Below the pieces are notes generated by a model. That model did not search any database. It was not told where the DNA came from and saw nothing but the letters and a program-made list of their open reading frames with translations. Positions 7,553 to 16,279 of a DNA stretch of 32,906 nucleotides are shown here, one piece after another. The stretch's first letter is position 1. Each line of letters starts with the position of its first letter. The stretch comes from Gammaproteobacteria bacterium. GTDB lineage: Bacteria > Pseudomonadota > Gammaproteobacteria > UBA6429 > Thiohalophilaceae. The position numbers and the translations under genes are program-made. The stretch lies in contig JAUWUS010000018.1 in the NCBI GenBank assembly GCA_030617815.1, positions 1 to 32,906 of the forward strand. The letters are read 5' to 3'.

Positions 7553-8242
7553 ATGAAAGAGACATTATCAGGACGTGTTGGTCGTTTAATCAGTGGTAGC
7601 TTTAATGCCCTAGTTGATGCCGTTGAAAATGCAGCACCAGAGATTGTCATGGAAGAAGCTATTCGTGAGATTGATGGAGTGATTGACGAAGTTCGCACTG
7701 AGTTAGGACGTGTTGTGGCAAATAAACATATGTCGAATACACGTTTAATGGAAGAAAATAATAAGTATGAAGAGTTGTCTGAAAATATTGAATTGGCAAT
7801 TAAAAAAGATCGTGATGATTTAGCTGAAGCAGCTGTTTCCAAACAATTGGATATTGAAGTTCAAATTCCAATTTTGGAAAATAATATTTCAGAGTGTAGT
7901 GTTAAAGAAAAAGAACTCGAAAGTTATATACTTGCCTTGCAAGCTAAAAAACGCGAAATGAAAGGTGAGTTAGATCTCTATCGCGAATCAACTAAAGAAG
8001 CCGCAGCCGTTAGTGGTAATGGGCCAGTGACAAGTGCAAGTACAAAAGAAAGTGTAAATGCAAAAATTGAGAAAGCGGAGTCTGCTTTTGATCGCGTGCT
8101 TGAAAAAGCAACAGGTCTGGCTTCTGTGCAACGCAGCACAGATGCAAAAACAGCCGCACAAGTTGCTGAACTACAAGAGATGGCGCATAAGAACCGTGTA
8201 AATGAGCGTCTGCAAAGTATTAAAAGCAAAATGAAAGGATAA
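7553..8242 (+). CDS. pspA: PspA/IM30-family membrane-stress protein
   Basis: 229 residues, almost entirely long coiled-coil helices. It opens with an amphipathic stretch (MKETLSGRVGRLISGSFNAL) and the PspA-type segment APEIVMEEAIREIDGVIDEVR. Members are ESCRT-III-like proteins that coat and repair the cytoplasmic membrane. The sequence resembles the YjfJ branch rather than classical sigma-54-dependent PspA, and no pspF, pspB or pspC is present. GGAG precedes the ATG; five bases separate its stop from yqiJ, whose ribosome-binding site (AAAGGA) lies inside its last codons. Family confidence is high; the precise paralogue is uncertain. Confidence 0.9.
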   Translation: MKETLSGRVGRLISGSFNALVDAVENAAPEIVMEEAIREIDGVIDEVRTELGRVVANKHMSNTRLMEENNKYEELSENIELAIKKDRDDLAEAAVSKQLDIEVQIPILENNISECSVKEKELESYILALQAKKREMKGELDLYRESTKEAAAVSGNGPVTSASTKESVNAKIEKAESAFDRVLEKATGLASVQRSTDAKTAAQVAELQEMAHKNRVNERLQSIKSKMKG

Positions 8243-8247
8243 GCACA

Positions 8248-8919
8248 ATGCTTGAGTTTATATCAGCTCCTCAAAATTTGGCATTTAGTGTTGCACTAGT
8301 GTTGATGATGGGTATTGCTCTTTTAGAAGGCATAACCGCTATATTTGGTTTTGCTCTTTCTGGAGTGCTGGACTCACTTTTGCCTGATTTTGAGTTTGAC
8401 ATGGAATTGGATGTTGAAGCGCATTCTCCTCATGCTCTTTCACGACTTTTAGCTTGGCTACGTTTTGGTAAGGTACCAGTACTTATATTGTTAGTCATTT
8501 TTTTAACTGGGTTTGGGCTGATTGGATTAGGTATTCAGTCGTTCACACAAAATACAATGGGATTTCTCTGGCCTGGTTATATTGCTAGCATTCCCGCTGT
8601 TTTTTTAACGTTACCGATCGTGCGCGTATTAGGCGGAGCAATAGGTTTTATTATGCCTAAGGACGAGACGGAAGCTGTATCGCAGGATAGTTTTATTGGT
8701 CGTATCGCTAATATTACATTAGGAACTGCAAAAGTAGGTAGCCCTGCAGAAGCAAAATTAAAAGATCAATATGGCACGGCACATTACATTATGGTTGAAC
8801 CGGATAATGCTAATGATGAGTTCGACAAGACTACCCCCGTCTTGGTTATAAAAAAAGCAGGTCACGTTTTTAAAGTGATCAAAAATGAAAACCAAAATCT
8901 TGTTGATTCGAAAGAATAA
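8248..8919 (+). CDS. yqiJ: YqiJ-like inner-membrane NfeD/OB-fold protein
   Basis: 223 residues with three or four membrane segments (about 12-40, 73-98 and 107-130), then a cytosolic beta-rich OB-fold-like domain (about 145-212: IGRIANITLGTAKVGSPAEAKL...HYIMVEPD). This is the YqiJ arrangement, a relative of NfeD proteins that partner flotillins. It is immediately followed by its expected partner yqiK, and its start overlaps the region of PspA's stop, so translation is probably coupled. Role: anchoring or organising flotillin assemblies in the inner membrane, by family knowledge. Confidence 0.9.
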   Translation: MLEFISAPQNLAFSVALVLMMGIALLEGITAIFGFALSGVLDSLLPDFEFDMELDVEAHSPHALSRLLAWLRFGKVPVLILLVIFLTGFGLIGLGIQSFTQNTMGFLWPGYIASIPAVFLTLPIVRVLGGAIGFIMPKDETEAVSQDSFIGRIANITLGTAKVGSPAEAKLKDQYGTAHYIMVEPDNANDEFDKTTPVLVIKKAGHVFKVIKNENQNLVDSKE

Positions 8920-8948
8920 AGGACAACAAATTTACTAGGAGTAGCGAG

Positions 8949-10697
8949 ATGTATTATATAGATATAACAAACATTTTAACCATATCAGGAATAATTCTAG
9001 TTGCCATATTGGTCATTGGGATGATCTTTGCGCGTCTTTATCAACGTGCTTCAAAAGAAGTATCTTTTGTTCGAACAGGTTTTGGAGGGCAAAAAGTTAT
9101 TATGAATGGCGGCGCTTTAGTCTTTCCCGTGTTACATGAAATTATTCCTGTCAATATGAATACCTTGCGTCTTGAAGTGCGCCGTGCAAACGAGCAGGCA
9201 CTTATCACACGTGATCGTATGCGTGTAGACGTTATCGCTGAATTTTATGTTCGCGTCAAACCAGAGGCAGATTCGATTGCTTTTGCTGCACAAACACTTG
9301 GTTTGAAAACAATGAATCCAACCGAACTCAAACAATTGGTTGAAGGTAAGTTTGTTGATTCATTACGTGCTGTTGCAGCAGAAATGGCAATGACCGAACT
9401 GCATGAAAAGCGTGTTGATTTTGTACAAAAAGTACAACAGGTTGTATCTGAAGATTTATTGAAAAATGGTCTTGAACTTGAAACTGTTTCTTTAACAGGA
9501 TTAGATCAAACGAGTAAAGAGTTTTTCAATCCAGATAATGCATTTGATGCCGAGGGTTTAACTTTATTAACTAAAGAAATTGAACTCCGTCGTAAAATTC
9601 GTAACGATATAGAACAAGAAACCAATGTTGAGATTGCAAATAAAGATCTGGAAGCTCAAAGACAAAAACTTGAAATTCAACGTGAAGATGAATATGCACG
9701 TTTAGCACAAGAACGTGAAGTTGAAGTTCGCCGAGCTTCTCAAGCTGCGGAAATTGCAAGAGAACGTGCAGAAAAAAATAGAGAAGCTCAAGAAGCAGAG
9801 ATTGCAGCGAAAAAAGATGTTGATATGGCGCAAATTTTAGCGGAACGTGAAATTGAATCAGAGCGTATTGAAAAGGAACGTTTAATTAGAGAAAAAGATA
9901 TTCAACGTGAGAAGGCCATTGAAACAGCGGATATTGATCGTGGCAAAGCGATTGAAATTGCAGATCAAGATAAGTCCATTGCCGTTGCTGAAAAATCTAA
10001 AGAGAAATCTCATGCTCAAGCTGAAGCTGATGCTGCGAGACAAATAGCAGTGAAGGAGTCAGAACAAGTACAAACAGTAAAAGAAACAGCAATTGCAGAA
10101 CGTGAAAAGGATATCGAACTTGTTAAAGCGCGTGAAGAAGCTGAAAAACAAGCCATCTCGATTACTGTTGCTGCGGAAGCAGAAAAAATGGCGGCAGAAG
10201 ATCAAGCTGAAGCGGTCACTATTCTTGCTAATGCAGAATCAGATAAACAACGTATTGAAGCTCAAGGTGATGCTGAAGCAACTAAGCTACGAGCCGAAGC
10301 TGATGAAAAACGTTTCGCTGTTGAAGCAGAAGGTAAACGTGCGATTAACGAGGCTCGAAACATTCTTAATAATGAACAGATCGATTTAGAAGTTCGTGTG
10401 AAATTATTGAATGAATTAGCGAATATTGTTAGTGAAAGCGTTAAACCAATGGAACAGATTGATGATATTAAAATCATTCAAATTGAAGGTTTAAATGGTG
10501 CTGTTGCCGGAGCTGCTGGAGATGGTGGTAGTTCAAATGGTAATGGCAACCTTGCAGATCAGGTTGTTAATAGTGCCTTGCGATATAGAGGACAAGCACC
10601 ATTAATAGATAGTTTACTTAAAGAGGTTGGTTTAGATGCGGGTGATATCAATGGTTTAACTAAACCGTTTACCCCATCAGAAAATCCAAAGAGTTAA
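8949..10697 (+). CDS. yqiK: YqiK-type flotillin (Band 7/SPFH)
   Basis: 582 residues. One N-terminal membrane segment (about 10-29) is followed by an SPFH/Band 7 domain (about 35-210: SFVRTGFGGQKVIMNGGALVFPVLHE...). Next comes a long Glu/Ala/Arg/Lys-rich coiled coil (about 215-480) and a glycine/serine linker before a short conserved C-terminal helix (ADQVVNSALRYRGQAPLIDSLLKE). Flotillins oligomerise into membrane scaffolds. AGGAG precedes the ATG 29 bases after yqiJ. A strong terminator follows, closing the main transcript. Confidence 0.95.
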   Translation: MYYIDITNILTISGIILVAILVIGMIFARLYQRASKEVSFVRTGFGGQKVIMNGGALVFPVLHEIIPVNMNTLRLEVRRANEQALITRDRMRVDVIAEFYVRVKPEADSIAFAAQTLGLKTMNPTELKQLVEGKFVDSLRAVAAEMAMTELHEKRVDFVQKVQQVVSEDLLKNGLELETVSLTGLDQTSKEFFNPDNAFDAEGLTLLTKEIELRRKIRNDIEQETNVEIANKDLEAQRQKLEIQREDEYARLAQEREVEVRRASQAAEIARERAEKNREAQEAEIAAKKDVDMAQILAEREIESERIEKERLIREKDIQREKAIETADIDRGKAIEIADQDKSIAVAEKSKEKSHAQAEADAARQIAVKESEQVQTVKETAIAEREKDIELVKAREEAEKQAISITVAAEAEKMAAEDQAEAVTILANAESDKQRIEAQGDAEATKLRAEADEKRFAVEAEGKRAINEARNILNNEQIDLEVRVKLLNELANIVSESVKPMEQIDDIKIIQIEGLNGAVAGAAGDGGSSNGNGNLADQVVNSALRYRGQAPLIDSLLKEVGLDAGDINGLTKPFTPSENPKS

Positions 10698-10711
10698 GCT
10701 TCATTTAAGTT

Positions 10712-10741
10712 AGAGTCCTATCTTTGATAGGACTCTTTTCT
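10712..10741 (+). terminator. Rho-independent terminator after yqiK
   Basis: An 11-bp perfect stem AGAGTCCTATC (10712-10722) / GATAGGACTCT (10726-10736), TTT loop, and T-rich tail. Confidence 0.92.
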
Positions 10742-10757
10742 TTTTATAGGTTGTGTT

Positions 10758-11312
10758 ATGTCAATGAACTGTCCAAGCTGTAAACAAGGAAAGCTAAAAC
10801 CTTCCTTTATTGATGATTTATTCCGCTGCAATACTTGTAACAACTGTGGAGGAAATTGGTTTTATCTTACTGATTACTTACATTGGTTAGGTAAAGGAAA
10901 ATCAGTGCTGATTTCTGAAACTTCATTCGAGAGGGATGACCACGATACAAAAAATGCAATGTTATGTCCGATAACTGGGCAAATCATGTTGAAATACCGA
11001 ATATCAAATAAGTCGACGCATCGTTTAGATCTAAGTCCTTCGTTATCTGCTATATGGCTAGATAAAGGTGAGTGGGAGTTAATTAAAGAAGAAGGGCTGT
11101 CACGTCAACTCAATCAGATCTTTACGGAACCATGGCAAAGAAATGTTAAATCTGATCAAGCAAAGGAAACCTTGGAAGCAATGTATCTAGAAGAATTTGG
11201 TGAGTCTGATTACACTAAATTGAAAGAGATACGAATTTGGCTTGAAAATAATGATAAAAAGCAAGCTATGATGGCATATTTACTTTCTGACAATCCTTAC
11301 ACTACTCAGTAA
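10758..11312 (+). CDS. TFIIB-type zinc-ribbon protein
   Basis: 184 residues. The N-terminus CPSC...CNTCNNCGGNW (C5, C8, C24, C27, C30) is a zf-TFIIB-type ribbon. A second degenerate copy follows (about 75-110: MLCPITGQIMLKYRI...SAIWLDKGEWELIK), where the typical IWLDxGEWELL ending is kept but most cysteines are lost. The C-terminal part is helical. It starts just after the yqiK terminator, so read-through or a weak promoter must serve it. Proteins of this type often accompany PspA/flotillin clusters. Function unknown; a zinc-dependent chaperone or adaptor role is inference. Confidence 0.8.
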   Translation: MSMNCPSCKQGKLKPSFIDDLFRCNTCNNCGGNWFYLTDYLHWLGKGKSVLISETSFERDDHDTKNAMLCPITGQIMLKYRISNKSTHRLDLSPSLSAIWLDKGEWELIKEEGLSRQLNQIFTEPWQRNVKSDQAKETLEAMYLEEFGESDYTKLKEIRIWLENNDKKQAMMAYLLSDNPYTTQ

Positions 11313-11632
11313 TAAAGATATAGTTTATGTTTGGTTATCTTTAAATAACTTAACTCAATTAATGCTTCCACTTTCTTCTTTAGCTCACTTTATGGTTCCA
11401 TGTTTATAAATTGCTTTTGCAATATTTGGCTGATTGGTGATGTATTAGGCTATTAATTGTTCAGTTTATGCTTCCAATCTCTTTCCCCATATCGGTAAAG
11501 TCACATTATAAAGTAGTATTTGACATAAGCAGGCTCTAATTTTCTATTATTAGTGCAAATTGTGTCCTAACCCTGATTTTCGATAAGCTTTATGACTTAG
11601 TGCATGAACTTGATGAAATTAACCCTTAACGT
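11313..11632. other. Gene-free interval, possibly decayed sequence
   Basis: 320 AT-rich bases between convergent genes. No ORF with a ribosome-binding site, no clear terminator stem and no convincing repeat. TATGGTTCC (11391-11399) and TATGCTTCC (11467-11475) are weakly similar words. It may be remnants of a lost gene; nothing firmer can be said. Confidence 0.3.
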
Positions 11633-12178
11633 TTACCAGAAACGTGGCCGTCCAGTATCAACATGAATGAAATTGGATTTTGGATAATAACCTACCCCAC
11701 CTGCACGCATGTTCAGGGCAGCCTGACGCAAATGTTTAAGTTCAACTCCCGGTAGACGAATATCGATTGCCTTACCCCGCATATGCAGGCTACGTTTAGC
11801 AACACCCTTACTGCCACTTCGTAATTTGGCATTACTTTTCGGTGAACGATAACCTGATATCACCTGGAAGGTTCCGGGTTTCTCTACTTGTTGCTGTAAG
11901 GTATAGAGTAAATCATAAAGATTACGATCCATTGGCATCACTTCTTTACTACGATGATCGCGTAATACGTGATCAATTGCGGCAATTTCATCAGCAATAT
12001 AATTACCATCCGCCCAATAGGTTGCCGATAATTTTTCACCTGTATGAATATTCTGAAAACGTAAAATCCGCTCCCCTTCTTTCGGTTCGAGCAGGATCGT
12101 ACGTGCAAAAGCCGCTGGTGCCATCGTCATTATGGCACTACCTGTTGCTAATTTTAAAAAGTCACGTCGTGTAGTCAT
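11633..12178 (-). CDS. mepK: MepK-like (DUF882/YcbK) Tat-exported murein endopeptidase
   Basis: 181 residues from the ATG at 12176-12178, preferred over an upstream GTG because GGTGGAG sits at the right distance. It has a twin-arginine signal (TTRRDFLKLATGSAIM). The catalytic domain shows the M15-like zinc motifs: SGYRSPKSN, SLHMRGKAIDI (H and D ligands) and FIHVDTGRPRFW (third ligand). MepK-type enzymes cleave mDAP-mDAP 3-3 crosslinks, the bonds made by L,D-transpeptidases. The LdtD-like gene lies directly upstream on the same strand (126-base gap), the same pairing as ycbB-ycbK in E. coli. High confidence in family. Confidence 0.92.
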   Translation of the reverse strand: MTTRRDFLKLATGSAIMTMAPAAFARTILLEPKEGERILRFQNIHTGEKLSATYWADGNYIADEIAAIDHVLRDHRSKEVMPMDRNLYDLLYTLQQQVEKPGTFQVISGYRSPKSNAKLRSGSKGVAKRSLHMRGKAIDIRLPGVELKHLRQAALNMRAGGVGYYPKSNFIHVDTGRPRFW

Positions 12179-12304
12179 ACTCTCCACCTAAGTAAAAGTT
12201 TCAACCAATTCTGAACAGTTATTCCCCTATTAATAGGAGCATATTGAACAATTTCAACCCTATATATTCTAAGTATAGGACAGTATTAATTAATTTCCGT
12301 TCAA

Positions 12305-13903
12305 TTAATTACACTCTGCCCCTTTTGGGTCGCGGTTATAAATATCAGGTCGAAAATGCACTCCCATGTTTTCTTCCACCCAGCTCGTCATATATACCAG
12401 GTAGATGGGTATTGTTTCAGGTATGGGGAGCTTCAAATATTCATCTGACTTAATAGCCGCCCGGATTTTCTCTTCTGTCCAGTCATTTTCCTCACCTAAT
12501 AAATAGCTTGCTAGTTGAATGGGCCTCTTCACACGGATACAACCTGAGCTTAAAGCGCGACTATTCTGGTTAAACAGTCGCTTACTCGGGGTGTCATGAA
12601 GCGCAACAGAATAAACGTTACTAAACAAGAACTTAATACGTCCCAGTGAGTTTTTAGGCCCTGGGTCCTGCCGTAGAATATATGGAAAGTGGCCCTTTTT
12701 GACCTTTGACCAGTCAATCCTGGTCGAATCGAGTTCTTTACCGTTACTAAATACACGGATTTTCTTTGACTCGAAAAACGTCGGATCACGCTGTTGTCGG
12801 GGAAGCATATCCTCAAAAATTATTGTCGGTGGTAATGTCCAGTATGGATTAATCACAATAGTATGTAATTTACTACTGATTACAGGGCTGGGTCTCTCAG
12901 GAGTACCTGTGATGATACCCATGGCAAGTTGAACGTCTCCATTCTCAACAACACTGAGATTAAAACCCGCCGTGTTCACCATGATATAGCGCTGACCAAG
13001 TCGCTTTGGTAACCAGCGCCAGCGTTCCATGTTGAACTGGATTTGTTTAATGCGCTTATTAACGGCTACATTCATTGCCGCACGGGTATCGGGGCCAACA
13101 ATGCCATCCATTTTAAGGCCGTGGCGAACCTGGAAACGCTCAACGGCAAACTTAACGGTATTATCAAAAAAGTGCACATTTTTTAATGGACCTAGTTCAA
13201 GATCACCCTCTGCCATCAATCGCTGGCGCAAGAGCGCAACCTGCTTATGCCAACCACCAGGTTTTAAAAATGGTCCGGAAGGAATTATCGGCCATCCTCC
13301 TTTTTGCACTATTTTTCGGTAGGTTTTTAATGCCGCCCGTAAACGCAGGTAGCCTGGATGTTTAGGAATAAAATCATGCAGGGCTGCCTGAAAACTATTC
13401 ACGCTAAGTAAGTGCCGTAGTTCGGCAACCGGATCGACTATGGGTGGTTCAATATCCCAATGAAAATCATTTTCCTGATATTGTCCTGCACGTAAATGCA
13501 CGCTATAGCGAAAAAAAGCATCCGATAATAACAATTCCAATCGAGCTAATAACGTGGGTGATCGTTCATTCCAGAGTGATAAAATTAAATCAGGATGGTA
13601 AGCCTTAACGACTAACCCATCCTGATCAGCTATTTGTAGTACTTGCCTGAGAACTTCTGCTCTTGGCAAGGGACCATTGAGATCAACCCAACCTGGATTA
13701 AATTCACGTGGTTTATAAAACTCAAGCAAGTATTGTTTATCCAGCTCAGATTTAAATTTTTTACTTACCGGCACGGTTAACAGCGCACGCATTTCATTGC
13801 TAATACTCTGCAGGGCAGGAGCTATTTCTGTTGCATACAGTGCAGGTGGCGATAGAGCGGTGATAAGTAAGCTCATTGCAATGAAAAAAGTTCTTAACAA
13901 CAT
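12305..13903 (-). CDS. ldtD: LdtD-like L,D-transpeptidase (YcbB family)
   Basis: 532 residues. Signal peptide about 1-24. Peptidoglycan-binding domain at about 215-282 (ERFQVRHGLKMDGIVGPDTRAAMN), then a YkuD catalytic domain (about 303-470) with VALHDTPSKRLF (H436) and RALSSGCIRV (nucleophile C455). The capping subdomain inserted before H436 (about 365-410) is typical of YcbB. It forms 3-3 crosslinks in periplasmic peptidoglycan. With the adjacent MepK-like gene it makes a make-and-break pair for the same bond. Start at 13903; the ribosome-binding site is weak. Confidence 0.94.
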   Translation of the reverse strand: MLLRTFFIAMSLLITALSPPALYATEIAPALQSISNEMRALLTVPVSKKFKSELDKQYLLEFYKPREFNPGWVDLNGPLPRAEVLRQVLQIADQDGLVVKAYHPDLILSLWNERSPTLLARLELLLSDAFFRYSVHLRAGQYQENDFHWDIEPPIVDPVAELRHLLSVNSFQAALHDFIPKHPGYLRLRAALKTYRKIVQKGGWPIIPSGPFLKPGGWHKQVALLRQRLMAEGDLELGPLKNVHFFDNTVKFAVERFQVRHGLKMDGIVGPDTRAAMNVAVNKRIKQIQFNMERWRWLPKRLGQRYIMVNTAGFNLSVVENGDVQLAMGIITGTPERPSPVISSKLHTIVINPYWTLPPTIIFEDMLPRQQRDPTFFESKKIRVFSNGKELDSTRIDWSKVKKGHFPYILRQDPGPKNSLGRIKFLFSNVYSVALHDTPSKRLFNQNSRALSSGCIRVKRPIQLASYLLGEENDWTEEKIRAAIKSDEYLKLPIPETIPIYLVYMTSWVEENMGVHFRPDIYNRDPKGAECN

Positions 13904-14047
13904 ACAGTTAATGCTCGCGGTACCATATCAATTTCCATATGGTTAAAGTTATATTATGAATCAGTATTTTTACGCTACTACTTAAGTTTTGATATTAAAG
14001 TGTAAAATTGAAATAATAGATTTGTATAATAATTATGGTAGCAAAAT

Positions 14048-14788
14048 ATGGCCATCTTATGGCAAAAAACAATAAAAAATACTCATTATGAAATACGCAC
14101 TGCTGGTCAGACGTTGCGCTTATATACCGATGGCGTTTTTCATAGCCAGTTTAATTCTGCTCATGCAGTAACCGGTGGTGTTTGGGATGTTTTGATGTTG
14201 CCTGCTTTGTTTTACCCTGAAAATACGCTGCAACGTGTATTAGTGTTAGGTGTTGGGGGTGGTGCGGTCATTCATTTATTGCAACGTTATATTAAACCGG
14301 CTGAAATAATCGGGGTTGAGTTAAACCCCGTGCATATTATGCTGGCAAAACGTTATTTTGGAATAACAAAAAAACTCGCCAAGTTGGTGCAGGCAGATGC
14401 AGTAAAGTGGCTGGATAATTATTCAGGTCCTCCTTTTGATATGATAATTGATGATTTATTTGGCGAGCAGGACGGTGAGCCACTTCGTGCGGTTAAAGCA
14501 AATAAACTCTGGCTTGAAAAACTGAATACTCATTTAAGTCCGGAAGGTATTTTGGTGATGAATTTTATTAGTCGTAATGATTTAAAAAATTGCGCGGCGA
14601 TATCATATAAAAAAATATCAGCTTTATTTGTTTCATCATTTCAATTCACCTTAACGCATTATGATAATGCTGTTGGTGCATTTTTAAAAAAACAGGCAAC
14701 TAGTCAAATATTACGGCAGCATATTAATGCAATCGATGAACTTAAAAAAAGCAAAAAACTTGATTTTCATGTTCGTAAATTAAAATAA
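14048..14788 (+). CDS. Spermidine-synthase-fold SAM-binding protein
   Basis: 246 residues. The Rossmann glycine loop VLVLGVGGGAV (64-74), the acidic end of strand 2 (IIGVELNPVH, about 87-97) and a DDLFGEQDGEP segment after strand 4 are those of the spermidine synthase/methyltransferase superfamily. It lacks the N-terminal membrane part of the 31306 gene and much of the canonical SpeE N-terminal beta-domain. No speD is seen. It may be a methyltransferase or a degenerate aminopropyltransferase. It diverges from ldtD and is followed by the 24-codon ORF and an oxygenase gene, probably in one operon. Confidence 0.75.
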   Translation: MAILWQKTIKNTHYEIRTAGQTLRLYTDGVFHSQFNSAHAVTGGVWDVLMLPALFYPENTLQRVLVLGVGGGAVIHLLQRYIKPAEIIGVELNPVHIMLAKRYFGITKKLAKLVQADAVKWLDNYSGPPFDMIIDDLFGEQDGEPLRAVKANKLWLEKLNTHLSPEGILVMNFISRNDLKNCAAISYKKISALFVSSFQFTLTHYDNAVGAFLKKQATSQILRQHINAIDELKKSKKLDFHVRKLK

Positions 14789-14803
14789 AATAAGGAAAAA
14801 AAT

Positions 14804-14878
14804 ATGCGCTATCGAGATACAGGTGATTATCAAAAATTGAGTATATTTATTGATGATATCAGGTTATTTTTAACATGA
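14804..14878 (+). CDS. 24-codon ORF coupled to the oxygenase gene
   Basis: ATG at 14804 with AAGGA at 14792-14796 in good spacing, then 24 codons (MRYRDTGDY...DIRLFLT) ending in a TGA at 14876-14878 that overlaps the oxygenase start as ATGA. The downstream gene has no good ribosome-binding site of its own. This looks like a translational-coupling leader peptide, or the stub of a once longer upstream gene. Confidence 0.5.
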   Translation: MRYRDTGDYQKLSIFIDDIRLFLT

Positions 14879-15378
14879 ATCTATATACACGTGTTTTTAG
14901 CCAGCCTTGTTTTGATATTAATAAAAAGGTGTTGCAGAAATTTGAATTATTATCAGATGATGATTTTAAAGAGAAAACGCATTTATTTAATGGCCGTTAT
15001 GAGAATCTCTATCTTGAAAAAAATAAAATAGCTGAACTGGATATAATTATTAATACTGCATTGGAAAATGCTGCGAATATATTAAACGTAAAGAAAGAAA
15101 AACTTGTTTTTGGTTTTTGGTTAAATGCGATGGCGGCGGGTGACATAACAACAGCGCATACACATGATGATGACGATGAGGTTTTATCCTGTGTTTATTA
15201 TATTAAAGTGCCTGATAATTCAGGAGATTTAATTATTACTGATAATAATAAACAAACGATCATTAAAGCAGAAGAAGGGATATTTGTTTTTTTCTCCCCG
15301 AATACCTTGCATGAAGTTTCGAGAAATGAGAGTAAGCAGTCGCGTTTATCAATTGCCTTTAATTTTGGCTTAATATGA
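14875..15378 (+). CDS. 2OG-Fe(II) oxygenase-like protein
   Basis: 167 residues. The double-stranded beta-helix of 2-oxoglutarate/iron oxygenases is visible. H97-x-D99 in AHTHDDDDEVLSCVYYIKVP gives two iron ligands, H146 in NTLHEVSRN the third, and R157 in SRLSIAFNF binds 2-oxoglutarate. The pattern matches the putative 2OG-Fe(II) oxygenase group near TIGR02466. Substrate unknown; a peptide or small-molecule hydroxylation is possible. Its start overlaps the stop of the 24-codon ORF, so translation depends on upstream ribosomes. It sits in one operon with the SAM-binding protein. Confidence 0.78.
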   Translation: MNLYTRVFSQPCFDINKKVLQKFELLSDDDFKEKTHLFNGRYENLYLEKNKIAELDIIINTALENAANILNVKKEKLVFGFWLNAMAAGDITTAHTHDDDDEVLSCVYYIKVPDNSGDLIITDNNKQTIIKAEEGIFVFFSPNTLHEVSRNESKQSRLSIAFNFGLI

Positions 15379-15424
15379 ACATGTGGTTAAAAACAGGCAA
15401 AATAATAATTAAATATAATATTTT

Positions 15425-15925
15425 TCAGTCTGTATTATAATAAACATTACTAATGTAATAATTTTCTATGCCATTCGGCGTTTTAACTTTTACTTCATCT
15501 TCGATATGTTTTTTCAGCAGGGCTTTTGCTACCGGAGAATCCATGCTAATCCAGCCTTTTTTAGCATCAAATTCATCGGGACCAACAATTCGATAGGTTT
15601 TTTCCTCTCCTTGATCGTTTTCAAGCGTAACCCATGCGGCAAAAAATACTTGTTGCGGGTTGCTGGGAGGATGATCAACTATTTTTAAATCGGGCAACCG
15701 TTTTTGCAGGTATCGAATGCGATAATCTATTTCACGCAATTCTTTTTTCCGATAAATATATTCAGCATTTTCTGAGCGGTCGCCTTCCGCTGCCGCTGCG
15801 GCGAGTATTTTTACAACAATTGCACGCCGTTTCCAGATAGCTTTAAGTTCTGCATCCAGTTTGGCATAACCTTCAGCGGTAATATACGGTGAGGATTTTG
15901 GTTGAGGTGGTCTATAACGTCCCAT
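15425..15925 (-). CDS. greB: Transcription elongation factor GreB
   Basis: 166 residues from MGRYRPPQ. The GreA/GreB coiled coil carries the conserved tip (AEGDRSENAEYIYRKKELREID), whose acidic residues reach the RNA polymerase active site to promote cleavage of backtracked RNA. A C-terminal FKBP-like domain follows (YRIVGPDEFDAKKGWISMDSPVAKALL). The RPPxPxxSPYIT N-terminus and the basic patch favour GreB over GreA. It begins 10 bases after the lipoprotein stop, with no clear ribosome-binding site, so coupling to the upstream gene is likely. Confidence 0.93.
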   Translation of the reverse strand: MGRYRPPQPKSSPYITAEGYAKLDAELKAIWKRRAIVVKILAAAAAEGDRSENAEYIYRKKELREIDYRIRYLQKRLPDLKIVDHPPSNPQQVFFAAWVTLENDQGEEKTYRIVGPDEFDAKKGWISMDSPVAKALLKKHIEDEVKVKTPNGIENYYISNVYYNTD

Positions 15926-15935
15926 ATAAAATATT

Positions 15936-16151
15936 TTAATTATTTTCGTCAATATTTTGTTGCATTTGATCCATGCTTTGTTGCATTTTTTCAGACATTT
16001 CTTTTGCTGACTTTAATGTGTCAGTTTGCTGTTTCCAAACATGGTCACCTTTGTTTTTATTCGTTTGGTCTTTATTGTCATCTGAACAGGCGGCCATTAA
16101 TAAAGACATACTTGATAAAAGAACAAGCATTAATATTTTGGTTTTCTTCAT
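15936..16151 (-). CDS. Small lipoprotein upstream of greB
   Basis: 71 residues from MKKTKILMLVLLSSMS; GGAG precedes this ATG, while the longer in-frame start lacks one. The lipobox LMAAC is followed by SDDNKD (Asp at +3, so inner-membrane retention is possible by the +2/+3 rule). The rest is a charged helix rich in Gln, Met and Lys (KMQQSMDQMQQN). No homologue recognised. Co-oriented with greB, 10 bases apart. Confidence 0.75.
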   Translation of the reverse strand: MKKTKILMLVLLSSMSLLMAACSDDNKDQTNKNKGDHVWKQQTDTLKSAKEMSEKMQQSMDQMQQNIDENN

Positions 16152-16279
16152 AACAGGCTCCGTAGCAGTAAAATTCAGGTGGTAACGATATCGCATAACC
16201 GCATAAAAATGAAAGATTTTATTACTCTAAATATAGTAGACTAGTGATCCTTTAAATTCGCGGTAAAACCTCTCATTAT

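Noticed and set aside
12244-12453. Plus-strand frame over the C-terminal end of the LdtD-like gene
   Set aside because: Lies opposite well-conserved transpeptidase coding sequence and lacks its own motifs.
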